The notes: generated by a model from the sequence alone, not told the origin. DNA of 64,000 bases from Fennellomyces sp. T-0311 (GCA_025266875.1 JALLLT010000035.1:1-64000), one strand, 5' to 3'. Numbered from the stretch's first letter, positions 1 through 11,852 are shown. Made by a program: numbers and translations.

Positions 1-173
1 GTTGGATCAGTAAGAAACCGATCTGGCACTTGGTGACATCCTGGTTTTCGGAATCTTTGTACTACAATTTGTAAGTGCTTGAAAGGAATTTGGTACAGCC
101 GCGGTAAAAGTGTGACAAATCCATAATGCTCCTGGAAATGCCGTGGGTAGCCAGTGGGCGAATCTCCGATAGC

Positions 174-181
174 TATATAAA
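174..181 (+). promoter_or_regulatory. TATA box of the thioesterase gene
   Basis: A TATATAAA element lies 60 bases upstream of the ATG at 241, on the same strand. This spacing fits a fungal core promoter with a short 5' leader. No other core element was assigned. Confidence 0.55.
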
Positions 182-240
182 GTGCCATTACATAACCGTA
201 TTCTTCCTGCAATATCTTTATCCCGTTTAATCGCACACAT

Positions 241-1517
241 ATGAGTACTCCAGAAGCTTCCCGGCCCAACCAAGAAAGACTGTCGGCTTTTGACGAAGCG
301 ACCAACACTACCTACATTGGCACAACAGAGGACGGAACAACTTTGTACGCTGGTAACGCTATCAAGGTAAAGCATCTCTTTTCCTTTTAGTACAAAAGCA
401 ATAACTGTTTGTTTTTCTGACAGCAATGGTGTATCGGTGACGTCCCTCACGTAAGTCAGTTGCTCCTCCTCTCTGCTTCCGCAAAACTAACTTGCTTTAT
501 ATAGGGTGGTAATACCCACGCACCGGGAAGTTTGCTTTCTCTTTAATGTTTCCTTTTCTTTCTAGGCTATGTCATTGCACTTGTTACAGATTCCGTATTG
601 CGCCATTTCTCTCAAAAGTATCAAAAGGACCCGATTGCGCTCAACTGCTTCTATATGCACAAGACGAGCATTGGCCCATTCGTTGTTGCGATTCAAAATT
701 TGAAGACGAGCAAGAAAGGTTATTGCTTGGTTCGCGCTAGTCTTTTGCAAAATGAAGGTGCACCCATCTTGACAAACGTCAGCCAGTTTCAACGTGAAGC
801 ATACAAGGAAAAAGTTCATGTTATTTTTACCATGGGCAATATGGATGCCGAGGAAGGAGTGTCTTTTATGCATGAGCCGTACCAGGCGCCCAACCGTGAT
901 GCCATGGTGCCTTTCAAGCATACATTTATGGGAGAGTTCCTGACCGGCTTGGTGGACCGTAGCACTATGGGCAAATCTCATTTGCACATGGGTAAGCCAG
1001 AGTTCCATCAGGCTCTCCAGTACAGCGATGGCCGTGATATCGATTTCAAATGTAAGTGTGGGGTATTTTGGTTTTGCAGAAGGGAATCATCTAAACATGT
1101 GGGGTTGATCAGGTATACCTTATTTCTGCGATTTGTTTGTCACCCCTCCTATGCTTCTTGGCTGGGACTTCCTTGGTGTAAGTGTACCTGTGGGCTGGCG
1201 TTTATCAGGGTTACTGAATGCTTGTGATACATTAGGGGCCCGTATGGTGCCCCACTATGCAGCTCGAGGTTCAATTCAAGAGACGCCCCTCGGGTAAAGA
1301 GGTTCTTACCAGCATTGTCGCACCGCATATCATCAACGGCCGGTTCGACTGCAGTGGTGGTGTGTGGGATCCGGAGGGTAACCTTATTGCACTGACCAGG
1401 TAAGGGCGAGAGAAGTTCAGGCCAAGAGGGGTGACTTACACTGTCGATAGGCACCAATGTCTGGTTGTTCCGTGGTCCCGCAACTCCAAGGGCATTAAGC
1501 CAAAGCCACGTTTCTAG
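241..1517 (+). CDS. Acyl-CoA thioesterase-like protein (double hot-dog)
   Basis: Likely hydrolyses acyl-CoA thioesters; family assignment rests on the conserved HGGYV motif at the start of the first hot-dog repeat and on the second repeat ending in a TRHQCLVVP segment. Seven exons: 241-366, 424-450, 505-508, 566-1051, 1113-1177, 1236-1399 and 1451-1517, giving about 312 residues. All introns are GT-AG and 50-60 nt long. The third exon is only four bases (GGTG), yet it is needed to keep frame and to encode both glycines of HGGY. The start is the first ATG, behind a TATA box. No N-terminal targeting sequence or C-terminal peroxisomal tripeptide is evident (the protein ends KPRF). The exact substrate cannot be told from sequence. 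Confidence 0.85.
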
Positions 1518-2127
1518 AAATATATGGATATTCGATTGCGTGGTCTGTAATATACTATAGAGATTAGAATGGCTATTAATAATATATAAATATATGCAAT
1601 AACCTTATACAGAGCACTTTGCGCCTTATTGGAAGCGTGTTGCTCAGAGTTTGCGCTGCCATGGATGCAGTTAGAGAGTCAACGGCAAACCAGCATCGCA
1701 TTCGGTACGACTACTGCACAAGATGTGCTGACAGAGATCCGTGCGCATATATGCATCAGTATCACAGTATAGAAGCGTGCTTCTTTTCCGTGCGCTTGCA
1801 TAAGCTTCTTTTTATCACTGTCAACCGTATAGCAGTGCACTTGAACGCTGCTTTAGGAGCTAAATTGGCGGAAGACGACTGTTTCCCAGAATAGAAAAAA
1901 TAGTATAATATTATGAGAGTCGATTGGGTGATTCTGTAATATATATGATATGGCAGCGAAAGAAAAATAGAGGAAGGTGATTACATTTCGAATACAAGAA
2001 AGAGGAGCAAGGGAAGAGGGGTCGGAGGAGAAGAGCGTATGCGGGATGAAATTGTGAGGGTGAAAGTGTGTGTCAGTTTGCATGGAGTGTATTAAGCTTT
2101 ATCCTTCCACTATGTCCTTTATTTACT
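1518..2127. other. Intergenic region
   Basis: Contains the 3' flanks of two convergent genes and AT-rich sequence. The short ORFs in it show no family features. Confidence 0.6.
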
Positions 2128-4459
2128 TTACTTGTTCCGTCTACCGATCTTGAAAGGACCAAGTAATTTCTTTGCTGTACCGTGCAAGCTTGTAGAATGC
2201 TTGGAGTCCCCGTCGTAGAACGAACCGCCGTCATCATCATCGCCGCGGAAACTACGCGGGTATCGCGATATCTGCGGTGGGTATGCGTATGGATCGTGAT
2301 TGCCTGGCAACGACGGTGGTCGTGAGGTTGTATTCGGACTTGACAGATTGGAGGTGGATCCGCTGCTAAATAGACTGTTTCCAGGTGGCGTGGCCGGCAC
2401 ATCCAACCCATCTGATCGAATGCTCATTCCCTGCATGGCGCCATTCAAACCACGTTCCAAGGTCTCGAAGGCCGACGTGAATGTGAACACTCTGTCTCGA
2501 ATATGCGCCTCGATTTTGATTTCCGTCTGGCCAAAGAACATTTTGATCGTCATAAAGATGGGCTCGCCCTTTTGTACTCCACTGAACTTTGGCATTTTGA
2601 TCGGGAACCGTGCCACCTTGAACACTTGCGGATGCGTTGTCAGGCGAGGCACCGCGCCATCACCGTCGTAAGCAAACAAATCTATAGATCGCGTGGTGTT
2701 AGCTACACGTCGCTACTTGCATACACATGTGTGCATATAACCTGTATCGGTGTCGTTGGGATAAGCAATCATGAAGTTCTTGGAGACGCACTCATCGACC
2801 TTGACGCGCTGGCCCTTTTGCACGTAAGTACTGAATCGCTGCTTGCAGAACAAACGGCCCCCGTCGCCCTGAATGCAGTTCTCCTGCGGATCTTGGCGCG
2901 GATCAAACACCATACGCGTCTCGACACCATAGGTTCTGCGCGACACACGCTCGGTCACCATGCGAGGGTTCAAGCCAAAGTAAACAGCGCCTCTCACCAC
3001 AGCCAGTTCACCGCGCGGAGGCACGCCAATGAAGCCCACGCGGCGCGAGAATTCATCGATAACGCGACGACGCAGATACTCGGACTGACCGAAACCACCG
3101 ACCAGAAAGACGGCATCCAGGGGGACATGCGATTGGCGGACCTGCGCGTCGATTAAATCAAGCACCTTTTGTACCACGGGCTCAAACACATGTTCGCATA
3201 GATCTTCGGCGGTGATGCGCAGGTTGCCGTCCTCTATCCCATTGGCGGGATCGTCCATGCTTGCCAGTCCTAATGTGGCAGGAAGAAGGAGGAATTGGTC
3301 TTCATCTCCCTCAAATTGGGGCTATAGACGGGGTAAAAAAAAAAAGAGAGAGAGAGAGAGAACAAAGGAGTCGTGCGGGGGGTTATGAGAGAAAGAGAGA
3401 GAGAGCGAGAAGGGGGTGCAAAGATGAGGGGGTTAGAAGCAACATTAACAACAACAGCAGAAAACTCTCTTTTTTACCTTGATGCCTTCAATAAAATTCT
3501 CCATCATCGACTCCATGGCGGTATCACTGACGCGCCCCAGGCCGTAGAATCGGTCTTTGAGGTACTCACGCATCCGGACATCTAAAAAGGTCGAGCCGCA
3601 CGAGTCCCCCTGACCCTTTGTCACTTCTCTCAGCGACCTCCTTCCCGACGAGTCGTCGATTTCAAACACAATCAAGTCCACCGTTCCGCCGCCTGCGTCG
3701 CATATCATGAACCGTTGGCCGTGTCCCAGGTTGAATTGGTCGCACTTCTTTTCGCAGTACAGCGCTGCAGCTTCCGGCTCGCTGATCAGCATGAGCCGAT
3801 CAGGATGGTCGTATCGGTTAATGATGCCTGCGCGGATCGCCGCTTCACGCATGGTTGCCTTGGCTTGATCACTCCACATGGCCGGCACCGTCAAGCAGTA
3901 TCGGAACTTGGACTGGTCATAGTTCGACGCAAAGCTACGTTGCAGCTCACCGCAGATATGCACATGGAATGCCTCGAGATAGTGTGAAATGGCATCCAAG
4001 GCCGTCAGCCCGTTGGGTAGTGGTGGAAGATCGAGTGTTTCGTCGAGATGCAGCTTAAATCGGCTCAGTAGATGGTCGTTGTTTCGTCGCTGTGCCTGTC
4101 GCCGGGCTTCTTGGCCCCATGCGGTCATCTTTATTGATCCTTGAGGATACAAAGATATAGTCGGAGTCTTTGGATACGGGTTGGTCTGTCGTGGCCTAGT
4201 GATGTTTATTTAGTCAACACTACCCGCTCGCTCTGTGCGTTCCTGGATGGGCTAACCATCGTATAATATCGAATATCTCTTCGCTATTGTCCCTGGTGAA
4301 GGCATAGCAGCAGCCTGAGAAGGTGGTACCGAAATCTAAGCCCAAGAAACGAGATCAGCCCTCATTCAGCGGCGCGTCATCGGCCATCCAAATAACGTTA
4401 CCAATGCCGATCACGTAGGAGTAGTCGGAAAGGTCGAAAGCTTGTGCGCCAAACGACAT
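2128..4459 (-). CDS. HSPA12-like Hsp70-family ATPase
   Basis: A divergent Hsp70/actin-fold ATPase of the HSPA12 type. Five exons: 4402-4459, 4257-4335, 3478-4195, 2742-3321 and 2128-2681. The phosphate-1 loop reads GIDFGTTFSGCCYAF at residues 18-32. The phosphate-2 loop reads ICDAGGGTVDL, and the adenosine motif VFLVGGFGQSEYLR lies further on. The canonical Hsp70 substrate-binding domain and EEVD tail are missing. Instead there is a shortened C-terminal region and then a Ser/Pro-rich, probably disordered tail of about 100 residues ending GPFKIGRRNK. The third intron contains GA-rich repeats. Family members are cytosolic and their clients are mostly unknown, so no specific role is claimed. It is convergent with the thioesterase and divergent from RSM22. 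Confidence 0.85.
3341..3408. repeat. GA-rich microsatellite in an HSPA12-like intron
   Basis: Two (GA)n-type tracts lie within the third intron (3322-3477) of the HSPA12-like gene. They are simple-sequence repeats with no coding role. Confidence 0.7.
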
Positions 4460-4665
4460 GGGGTGTTATAAGGAAAGAGGTAACAAAAAGGGTAGAAGAG
4501 AAACAAGCCGTATAAAAATAGGGAAAAAGTGGAAAAGACGCTTTCTCCTTTACGGCTTTGTTTAATATGGAATTAGATGGTCGCACAAGTTCGCTGAGGC
4601 TCAAAATCGCTGGGCGTTACTGTATGACAGCAGACAGCCGTGGCTTGTTTTTGTCCGCATAAAAT

Positions 4666-6514
4666 ATGTTTTCCAGGCTCTATTTGACACGATCTGCCCA
4701 ACGCGCGCGGCTCTACTCGACGCAAAAGGCCATATTCTTGAACCAGAAGCAGCTTGAAACGCTGGAGGAGTTGCAGTAAAGCACCAATGCACATTCCGCT
4801 TCTTGGACCTGTGTTACTCATGATCCTGTCATGACCATATAGATCCGTGCCGATTGCCCAAGTTCCGCTGTCGACAGAGGCGATCGTACGAAGCTCACCG
4901 GAGGCCAGTTTCGGCCGAAAACGAATAGGCGCGGTGAGTTTGCCAAGACCACTGATCCAGGGCATTACGGCACTGATTGAAGGTTTGGAAGGTTAAAATA
5001 GTCTTAGCGCCATTGTTGCTAAAAATATCCCCTGGCTATAGAAAGTGACAAACGACTCATCCGCACGGATGCCTTACGTCTTTACGAGTCTCTCCGTTCC
5101 ACCTCGCGAATGACTAATGCGGCAACTCAGGCACACGAACCCCACACCTTGGCGTATGGGCCTCGTGAATCCATCGCCTACGCTGCAGGCGTCATGCCAT
5201 CCACGTACGCCGCTACCTTCAACGTCTTGGCAGAGGTATCCCAGCGGATATCCGACTTTGGTCCCAAGACTATGCTTGACTTTGGCACTGGCCCAGGCAC
5301 CGCCCTATGGTAATAAGGAATGAAGGAAGTGCCGTTCGTCAGCTCACACTCTTTTTGGGGGTGATCGAGTTTAGGGCTGCGCAAGAGATATTTACGGATC
5401 TACAATCATGTGTCGGCGTAGATCTCTCCGAAGACATGCTAACCATTGCGGAACAACTGCAAGGTATACACTGCCCTTGTCCAGAGGAAGATATGAAACT
5501 GATGGCCGATCGCCCCAATATGATAGCCAGTCTTTCGCCAAACGTAGATATTGAGTTCAAGCGTTATCTCGCAGTGGTTCCCCATGTAATTTCCTCGCAA
5601 TTTGCGACATTTCATTAATTATTGTATACTAATTTTTTAGGCGCCGAAACCTGATCTGGTAGTAAGCGCTTTTACACTAGGTGACCTTCCGTCGCAGGTA
5701 CTGCAAAGGTCGATTGTGGAGCAGTTATGGGACCAAACGGGTGATATTCTGGTAAGCGCCCATTTCCGGGAATAAGGCCAATTTAACCAAATTTAATAGG
5801 TGCTTATTGATCGAGGCACGCCTATTGGATTTTCAAATATTGCTCGCGCTAGACAATGGATTCTTGATGGAGACAAGAATGTGCATGTGGTGGCACCAGT
5901 AAGTTAATGACAAAAATATTGTATCATCAAGAAACCTCCTTAACGCATCAAAGTGTCCCCACGATGGACCCTGTCCCTTGTTGTTCTCACCTGATGCCAA
6001 ACCAGACAAAATCTGGTGTCACTTTTCACAAAGGGTCCAACGACCGCCTTTTCTGGTATATATACATTGACATGCCTTACCGATTCATTCTGAACTAACA
6101 GCACCCCGTCAAGATGAAAACAAAGCATAGCAAGTTCAATTCGGAGGACTCAAAGTATGCATATGTGGTGCTTCGGCGAGGATCAAGGCCAAATGCAGAA
6201 TCCGGTCATGTTTCCGATGCTGCATACACATGGCCGCGTCTGGTACAGCCTCCTCTCAAGAAGCATGGGCACGTTGTCATGGATACATGTACTAAAGAAG
6301 GTAATGACACCATTTTTCATTCTTAAGGGGAACTAACAAGATCAACCGTTTGTTTGGTATAGGAGAGATCCAGAGAATGGTGATTCCAAAATCACAAGGC
6401 AAAATACCGTATCGGGATGCACGCAAAGTTGCATGGGGCGACTTGTTCCCTCATGCTTCAAAGAACAAGGTAGTAACACGCATATCCAAGGGTGTTGTTG
6501 TTGATGAAAAGTGA
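4666..6514 (+). CDS. RSM22: Mitochondrial Rsm22-type methyltransferase-like protein
   Basis: Mitochondrial small-subunit ribosome assembly factor of the Rsm22/METTL17 family. The N-terminus MFSRLYLTRSAQRARLYST is a clear presequence (Arg-rich, no acidic residues). Exons 1-3 (4666-4775, 4843-4982, then from 5042) rebuild the family segment SPEASFGRKRIG and the SAM-like motif MLDFGTGPGTALW. Next come VGVDLSEDM and then PDLVVSAFTLGDLPS. The cysteine cluster CPHDGPCP (near 5955) is the metal- or Fe-S-binding motif of this family. Further introns interrupt the gene at about 5310-5372, 5587-5640, 5752-5800, 5899-5951, 6057-6102 and 6300-6362. The last exon ends RISKGVVVDEK. All key motifs are present and no frame break was found. 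The minus-strand ORF over exon 1 is a shadow. Confidence 0.9.
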
Positions 6515-6567
6515 AAAATATACAAATTTAATCCGGATAAAAAAAGAAGTGTGCTATATAAACACGC

Positions 6568-7576
6568 TTATTCCAAATTGTTGCTCAGGATCTGCGCCTT
6601 GAGCTCGTCGAACTTGGCTTCGCTGAGCGGCGAGAATTTGATGAGGTTGTTGTCAGGGAAATGGTCGAATAGGTAGGATTCAGTGATGGAGAGCTGCGCG
6701 CATTGCTGGGCCAGTTTGCCGAACACCGTTGGATCTGTGCGATACCTGTAACAAGGCATGTTAGCCTACCGCACATGGCCACGCTCTATCTCACAACGTA
6801 CAATCGGTATGCTTCTTTGTTGAGACAGTGCTTGTCGACCAGGCCATCGAGGACCACTCGTTTGAAAATGTTCTTCACATAATGTAGCACGTGAAACAAA
6901 TAATCCTGATACGGTCTCCAAGTTGGAAATTGTTGTGAGATCGACAAGTTGCCCTGAACATCCACCAAGGGGTGGAACATGTCTGTCATGAAGGTCACGG
7001 ACGGCGGATGATTTGGATAGCTCTCCGGAATCGTCATCCGGAACTTGAAGACGCCCGAGCGATAGTGACCCTTGTGAACAAACAGCACGCCGTACCACAC
7101 TAAATATATATGCATTCAGCGCACCTGTTCCCTTGATTCAGGGCAGTCTTTTTACCATTCAAGTTATCGGTGGACGGCATCACGTACACACCGAGGGGAC
7201 AATGGCTCGGGTTTCGTAGATTGATGCTGAGCTCTTATTCAGTATATATCGGCGCATGTCAGTCGCACAGAACTTACAACTCTGTCATCAATTCATATCG
7301 TTTAAAGTATTCGTATGTCAACCGTGGTGATTTAGTCTCGGATTCACCATTCTCATCTTCTTCGTAAATGTGCTCGCTACTCGACGCAGGTGGTCCCGGC
7401 CGCTTTCCAAGTCGTGCGACGTTGCGGGTTCGGCTGAACAACGAGCCAACTCCACCGGATTTGCGATTGCTAGGACTACTGATGGCACTGCTGTTGTTTG
7501 CGGGAGGTGCCAGACTACTTGTCCGACGAGGTATAGGTGACGTATTTGAGCTACTGGTGGTGCTGTAGCGGCGTAA
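6568..7576 (-). CDS. AKTIP/FTS-type inactive E2 (UBC-like) protein
   Basis: E2-variant protein resembling AKTIP/FTS, a subunit of the FTS-Hook-FHIP dynein adaptor complex that links early endosomes to dynein. A Ser-rich N-terminal segment of about 90 residues precedes the UBC fold. The fold starts near YEYFKRYELMTEFINLRNP and continues as VYVMPSTDNLNVWYGVLF, IPESYPNHPPSVTF and FHPLVDVQGNLSISQQF. The position of the catalytic cysteine in GNLSIS is serine, so ubiquitin transfer is not expected. Introns separate DNLN/VWYG, EF/INLR and RL/YRTD. The 5' exon is unresolved: coding evidence reaches a splice acceptor at 7577-7578, and a possible first exon begins at an ATG at 7732 with a weak donor. 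The C-terminus ends KAQILSNNLE. Confidence 0.75.
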
Positions 7577-8092
7577 CTACGAAGCCAAAGTGTATTGAGT
7601 ATTGCATGCTCTCTGTTGCATTCGTCTCTTTTTGTTTTACATTGTCCATTGTCAATGCAGGAAAAAAAAAGAGTGAGGCACGCCTTCCAGCAAATCGCGG
7701 ACTCCAAAGTGTTTTTGGTAATCTGTCATCATACCGCTTGCATTTCCTAGCCAATAGCCGCCGTTACGCCCTATCACTGATCACTTAGTAACTCGCTGTT
7801 TGTCCACAGAGAGCGGTATCAGATGGAAATCTTGATGATCTAGCATGTGCTCTTCCTCTTATCTACTTAGTGGCTTTTTCCGCATGATATGATTGATAAA
7901 GCTTGCCTAAGAAAAGTAGTTCAAACATTTACTGCGCTTCCAACGATCAAATGAGTAGATACACGCTATGTTACTTTAATTATGATGAATTTCTAGCTAG
8001 ATAAAGGGAGTCGGTGCCTTCGTCATGCCACCGGCACGCCATCGTCAGCGTTGATATCAACGATATCATGAGGTGCTGTCTTTGTGCTGTTA
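7577..8092. other. Intergenic region with a possible AKTIP-like first exon
   Basis: It may contain a short first exon of the AKTIP-like gene near 7680-7732 on the minus strand. Otherwise it is AT-rich and without recognisable features. Confidence 0.5.
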
Positions 8093-8605
8093 TCATCGCT
8101 TGCCCGAGGTACAGTCGTCTGAACTGTGCCGATTTATACTATTACATTCATCACAAAGGATAAAGCAGCGAAATGTACTAGCAATCATTGACGGGTAATC
8201 CGTGGCATCCTTGAATGATAATACCAGGTTATCGACGTACGCCATTCGGGGGTTAATACCCTTCCAGTACGATGGTTGCAGTATCACTAGCCTTTCGGAT
8301 CGTCCTAATGCATTTTTGGATCGCAGGATCCCTTGCCCAATCACCCTTTTACATAGCCTATGACATCTTTTTGTATGCATCAGGATACCGCGCACAATAA
8401 TCGCAATGTAATTGGCTGTTTGAACGCAAGTTGTCAACGCCATGTACATTTCATTGCCGTGTTTAACACCGTACGAAAGCGCATTGCGTCGTGCTTGCTC
8501 TGTTTTAAACCCTACTTCAATCACGATCCATCGCCGTTCCACCAAATTAGCATGCAAAGGCCGCCTTCGATTCTTCTTGTGATACGCAGGAGGTGTGTGC
8601 GTCAT
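8093..8605 (-). pseudogene. Truncated gag/ORF1-like protein with CCHC-type motif
   Basis: A 170-residue ORF related to the longer gene at 10670-11852. The shared core runs from RRWIVIEVGFKT through RRNALSYGVKHGN and LTTCVQTANYI. Both proteins end in a cysteine/histidine motif, here CDECNSINRHSSDDC. Relative to the longer copy it lacks the N-terminal about 90 residues, the Gly/Asn-rich linker and the acidic tail, so it looks like a truncated or decayed copy. The arrangement (RRM-like nucleic-acid-binding core, then a zinc-knuckle-like motif) resembles LINE ORF1/gag proteins common in Mucoromycota. That link is inferred from layout, not from a search. Confidence 0.45.
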
Positions 8606-9504
8606 GTTCAGTTTAAATGGCTGTCATGAAATTAAACAATAATGACTTTGTGGTTGGAGAAACTTGCCACGATTCCAACGAATCCTTGGCTGGGTCACGT
8701 AGTTGTGACATTATCTTTTTTATAATATATAAACAGGAAGTAGAGAATGAGTCACCATTGGTGAGTGAGTCCTTTTTTGCTCATACTTGTACATTACATC
8801 ATTACTGCTTAATATGCTGGAACTTGTCGCTATTTCATGTGATTAGCAAAAAGAAAATAATTCATGGCGGACACTGGACGAGCACGAGGAATTACAACTG
8901 CGAACGAAGTGACATCAAGGAACGCTGTAAAGTGCCTCGCTAACACACATACGTGGTGCGGAAGTCTACTATTTTGGTTAATCTTGAATATCTGGAACAA
9001 GTATTCGAAAGAGCCCAAACAGCTTGACCAAACGTAATTGCTCCGAAGAAAAACCATAGCGACCGGTTGCGACGGCTCGGAAATGCACCTTTAAGTTATC
9101 ATCGAGGCGATAGCGGTTAAGTCTGATGTACAATGGAGTGGTATATCTTCATTTTATGTAAATTGGTCTCCAAAGAATGTTGTGGAGTTAACTCAGGATA
9201 AAAGTAATGATTTTTTAAGTTCGACACATTGAGGTAGGGTGGAATTCACTAGGTATTTTTGTATACGTTTACTGATTTTACCAGCGTTTGGATCTCTTTG
9301 ATATATAGGAACGTTTAGAAGAGATACTGTTGGCGCATCAGGCGATGGTAGTAGTTTTAACGGCCAGTGGTAGAGGAAAATGTTTACTTGGAGAATGCAA
9401 TTTTTTGGTCTGTAAGCGTGATATAAAAGGTACTTTTGACATGTACCAACGTGTTTTTAATTTTAAACTAAATATCCCAAATTGTGCGCATTATGGAATC
9501 ACTG

Positions 9505-9560
9505 GGCTTGTGTTTCTAGTGTAACTTGGGACCGAGTTATGACCAAAAAGATATCAGCTT
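9505..9560 (+). repeat. Dispersed repeat, diverged fragment
   Basis: A short segment that aligns by eye with the cores at 9982-10110 and 52672-52795. The shared pattern is GTAACTTGGGACCGAGTTATG against GTAATTTGGTGCCGAGATATG in the second copy. Similarity is partial, and its limits are uncertain. Confidence 0.35.
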
Positions 9561-9981
9561 CTGCTAAACGAAAATCAGCTCAAGACATGGAAATGGAAGA
9601 AGTCAGAGGTGAAAACTATACGAAATGAATATTGGAGCAGGAAGAACACATGAAAGGTAAAAGTAGAAATTCGAGGAATTTCGAAAAAAAAAAAGTCGAG
9701 ATTCCAAAGGCGATACCTCGGAAAATCATCGTAACAGCCTTTTTTCTTGAATAGAAGCTAATCTAGCGATCAGATCTTCTTGATATATTAGTATCTTTTG
9801 TTGCGAATTTATTGGCGGACCCAACGGGGTTAACATTTTGTGAAACCAATAACGCGGGGAAAGGCTATTTGAAGAGATGTAATTTTCCTCTTTTACCGAG
9901 ATACAAAAAGTGGCGCAGTTGAGGGCAGGTTTTGTTTTCTTATATATAATGAGTAGCCCCAGTAAGGGGCAATGGGGAACA

Positions 9982-10110
9982 CTTTGATTTGCGTTGCTGG
10001 CGTAATTTGGTGCCGAGATATGAGTGAAAGTCATCTGATTTTGGGAGGGATTGGCCAAAAAGTTGAGTTTGCAAACGGCAGATTTGAAATCTCGAAAAAT
10101 CATTTGAAAT
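9982..10110 (+). repeat. Dispersed repeat copy A
   Basis: This stretch matches the reverse complement of 52672-52795. Shared blocks, in order: CGTAATTT, GCCGAGATA, TTTGGGAGG then ATTGG, and AACGGCAGATTTGAAA. Spacing is nearly conserved apart from one small indel. The copies are too diverged and frame-broken to code for protein, so this is an old dispersed element of unknown class. Confidence 0.55.
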
Positions 10111-10669
10111 AAAAAAGCGTTGTGTAAAAAAGACATAGAAAGTGGATAGTTAGAAGCGCAGTATATAGCAATAAAATCGAAAATTAGAGGCTACTGGCTT
10201 TCAATGCGATCTTTACTGATCCAGCGATTACATCCCGCTGATGTTTGGGTACGTTTTGTAGAGAGTTCAAGGGAAAATTTGACGATGCTATTAGGGAATA
10301 GAACTAGTGACATTGGAAAAAGTTTAATTAGGAATGACGCGTTATTCTGTCTTTACGCATTTAAACGACGTAAAATTAGAATAGTGTCAAGCGTAAGCTC
10401 TTTAAACTCTTTGTATGTGGACTCCAAACCGTGAGCATTACGAAACTGTTCTTTGTAATGTTGAAATTTTTTTGGAGCCTAGATAGCATCGAAGATGGAC
10501 AAACAAGCCTTAGACACCATCTAATCCACCACGACATTAAAGTATCATATGAATTCTCCATTTAGATTTGGCGTACAACTTTTATTTGCTAACAAACAAG
10601 TGATGAAGCATGTACAAGCGAAGTTGCCGTGGTTGAGAAAATGCAATACAAAGGATGTAAGGTACCATA

Positions 10670-11852
10670 TTAGACGGATTGGCGACGAGGACTAGTTTCC
10701 GAGTCCATTCCATTTTCACTGTCGTCTGAGTCAGTCTCTGAGGCGGATGGCTCTGTTACATTTCAAAACATTTTGTTTTGATTAATTCCTAAGCGTATAG
10801 GGGTGCATACACATGATATAATACCAACCAACATATGTGTAGTCTGGATCGACATCACTGTCTTCCTCAGACCAAAGATCCTTGTCCTCCACCTCTTCTG
10901 GAACCTTGTCATCGTATATTTGGCTATGATCGTTGGGGTCATGTAGTTTTTCAAAGAACACACCCGTGCAATCATCCGTCTTGTGATGATTCAAAGTTCG
11001 GCATTTTGTACAATACATTTGACAACGGCGAACAAGAATCTCCAGCAGAGGATATTCTGGCGCTGCTACAAAGTAAGCCAATGAACCGTTTTTCTTTTCC
11101 GCCATGAAATCATCAAAGCCATCAGCAACAACGGTTGCGCCGCCATTGAAAATTCCATAGGAGTTTCTCTGTAGCCAAACATGTGAGCCTTCAATACTAC
11201 AATGAGTGCCGGTGGAAATGTTGCCGTTGCTATTGCTGGCAGTACTAGTAGTGCGGATAGTTGCACTGTTAACAAAGGCGGCAGCGCCATGATTGCCACC
11301 CCGCTGAAAATTCCCTGTGGTGGCAACGGTACCAGGAGCATTGTTGCCAACTTTAATAGCTGCTCGGCCGCTTACGAGATTGTCTTCACACATGTTGTTG
11401 CCAGTGTCCCGTCGTGCGCTGTTGGTCAAGAAATTCAAGGCTCTGGTTGCAGCAAACGTTATCGCATCCCTGTCGGATTGCAAAGGCATTCCAAAGAAGG
11501 ACACCACAGTGCATGGAAAGACTTGCGTGCACGTAGTGAATGGCATGAACTCCTTTTTTCTGTACTTGATACCGTTGCGTAATGCTTCTTTACGCGTTTC
11601 GGGCGTCTTGAAAAGTACTTCCAGAATCACCCAGCCCATCGCTAGAACCGCAGGGTATTTCAACTGACGAGCTGACACAATGTTGCTCAATCCATATTTT
11701 TGCGAAACAACGTCGAGGCCTTCTTCTTCAGTTAAAACTACACTTTTGAAGTTAAACATGAGCGTATCTTCGGTGGGAGAGTATCTCCAGTCGGGAAAAG
11801 TGTAGACCCGATTCACACCAGGAAGTGGTCCGGTGACATCGATAGTCGTCAT
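10670..11852 (-). CDS. Gag/ORF1-like protein with CCHC-type motif and acidic tail
   Basis: A protein of about 375 residues beginning MTTIDVTGPLPGVNRVYTF. The region around WVILEVLFKTPETRKEALRN is shared with the truncated ORF at 8093-8605 and suggests an RRM/gag-like core. A Gly/Asn/Thr-rich linker follows, then CTKCRTLNHHKTDDC. If the histidine conserved in both copies is the ligand, its spacing is CX2CX5HX4C rather than the usual CX2CX4HX4C. The C-terminus is strongly acidic. A final exon can be joined through an intron at about 10751-10823 and ends PSASETDSDDSENG then SPRRQSV. It may be a LINE ORF1, or a host gene derived from one. No reverse transcriptase lies beside it. Confidence 0.55.

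Larger units (their letters stand above)
8606..10669. other. AT-rich region with decayed repeat sequence
   Basis: No convincing gene. It contains two diverged copies of a dispersed repeat (9505-9560 and 9982-10110), annotated separately. The small ORFs at 9330-9524, 9726-10136 and 10204-10434 have no family features. Confidence 0.5.

Noticed and set aside
4573..4965. Minus-strand ORF of 130 residues
   Set aside because: It overlaps exons 1 and 2 of RSM22 on the plus strand, where splice sites and family motifs are clear; it is a shadow frame.
5464..5485. Possible very short intron in RSM22 (GTATAC...CAG)
   Set aside because: About 21 nt is too short for an intron here and the frame stays open, so it was kept as coding.
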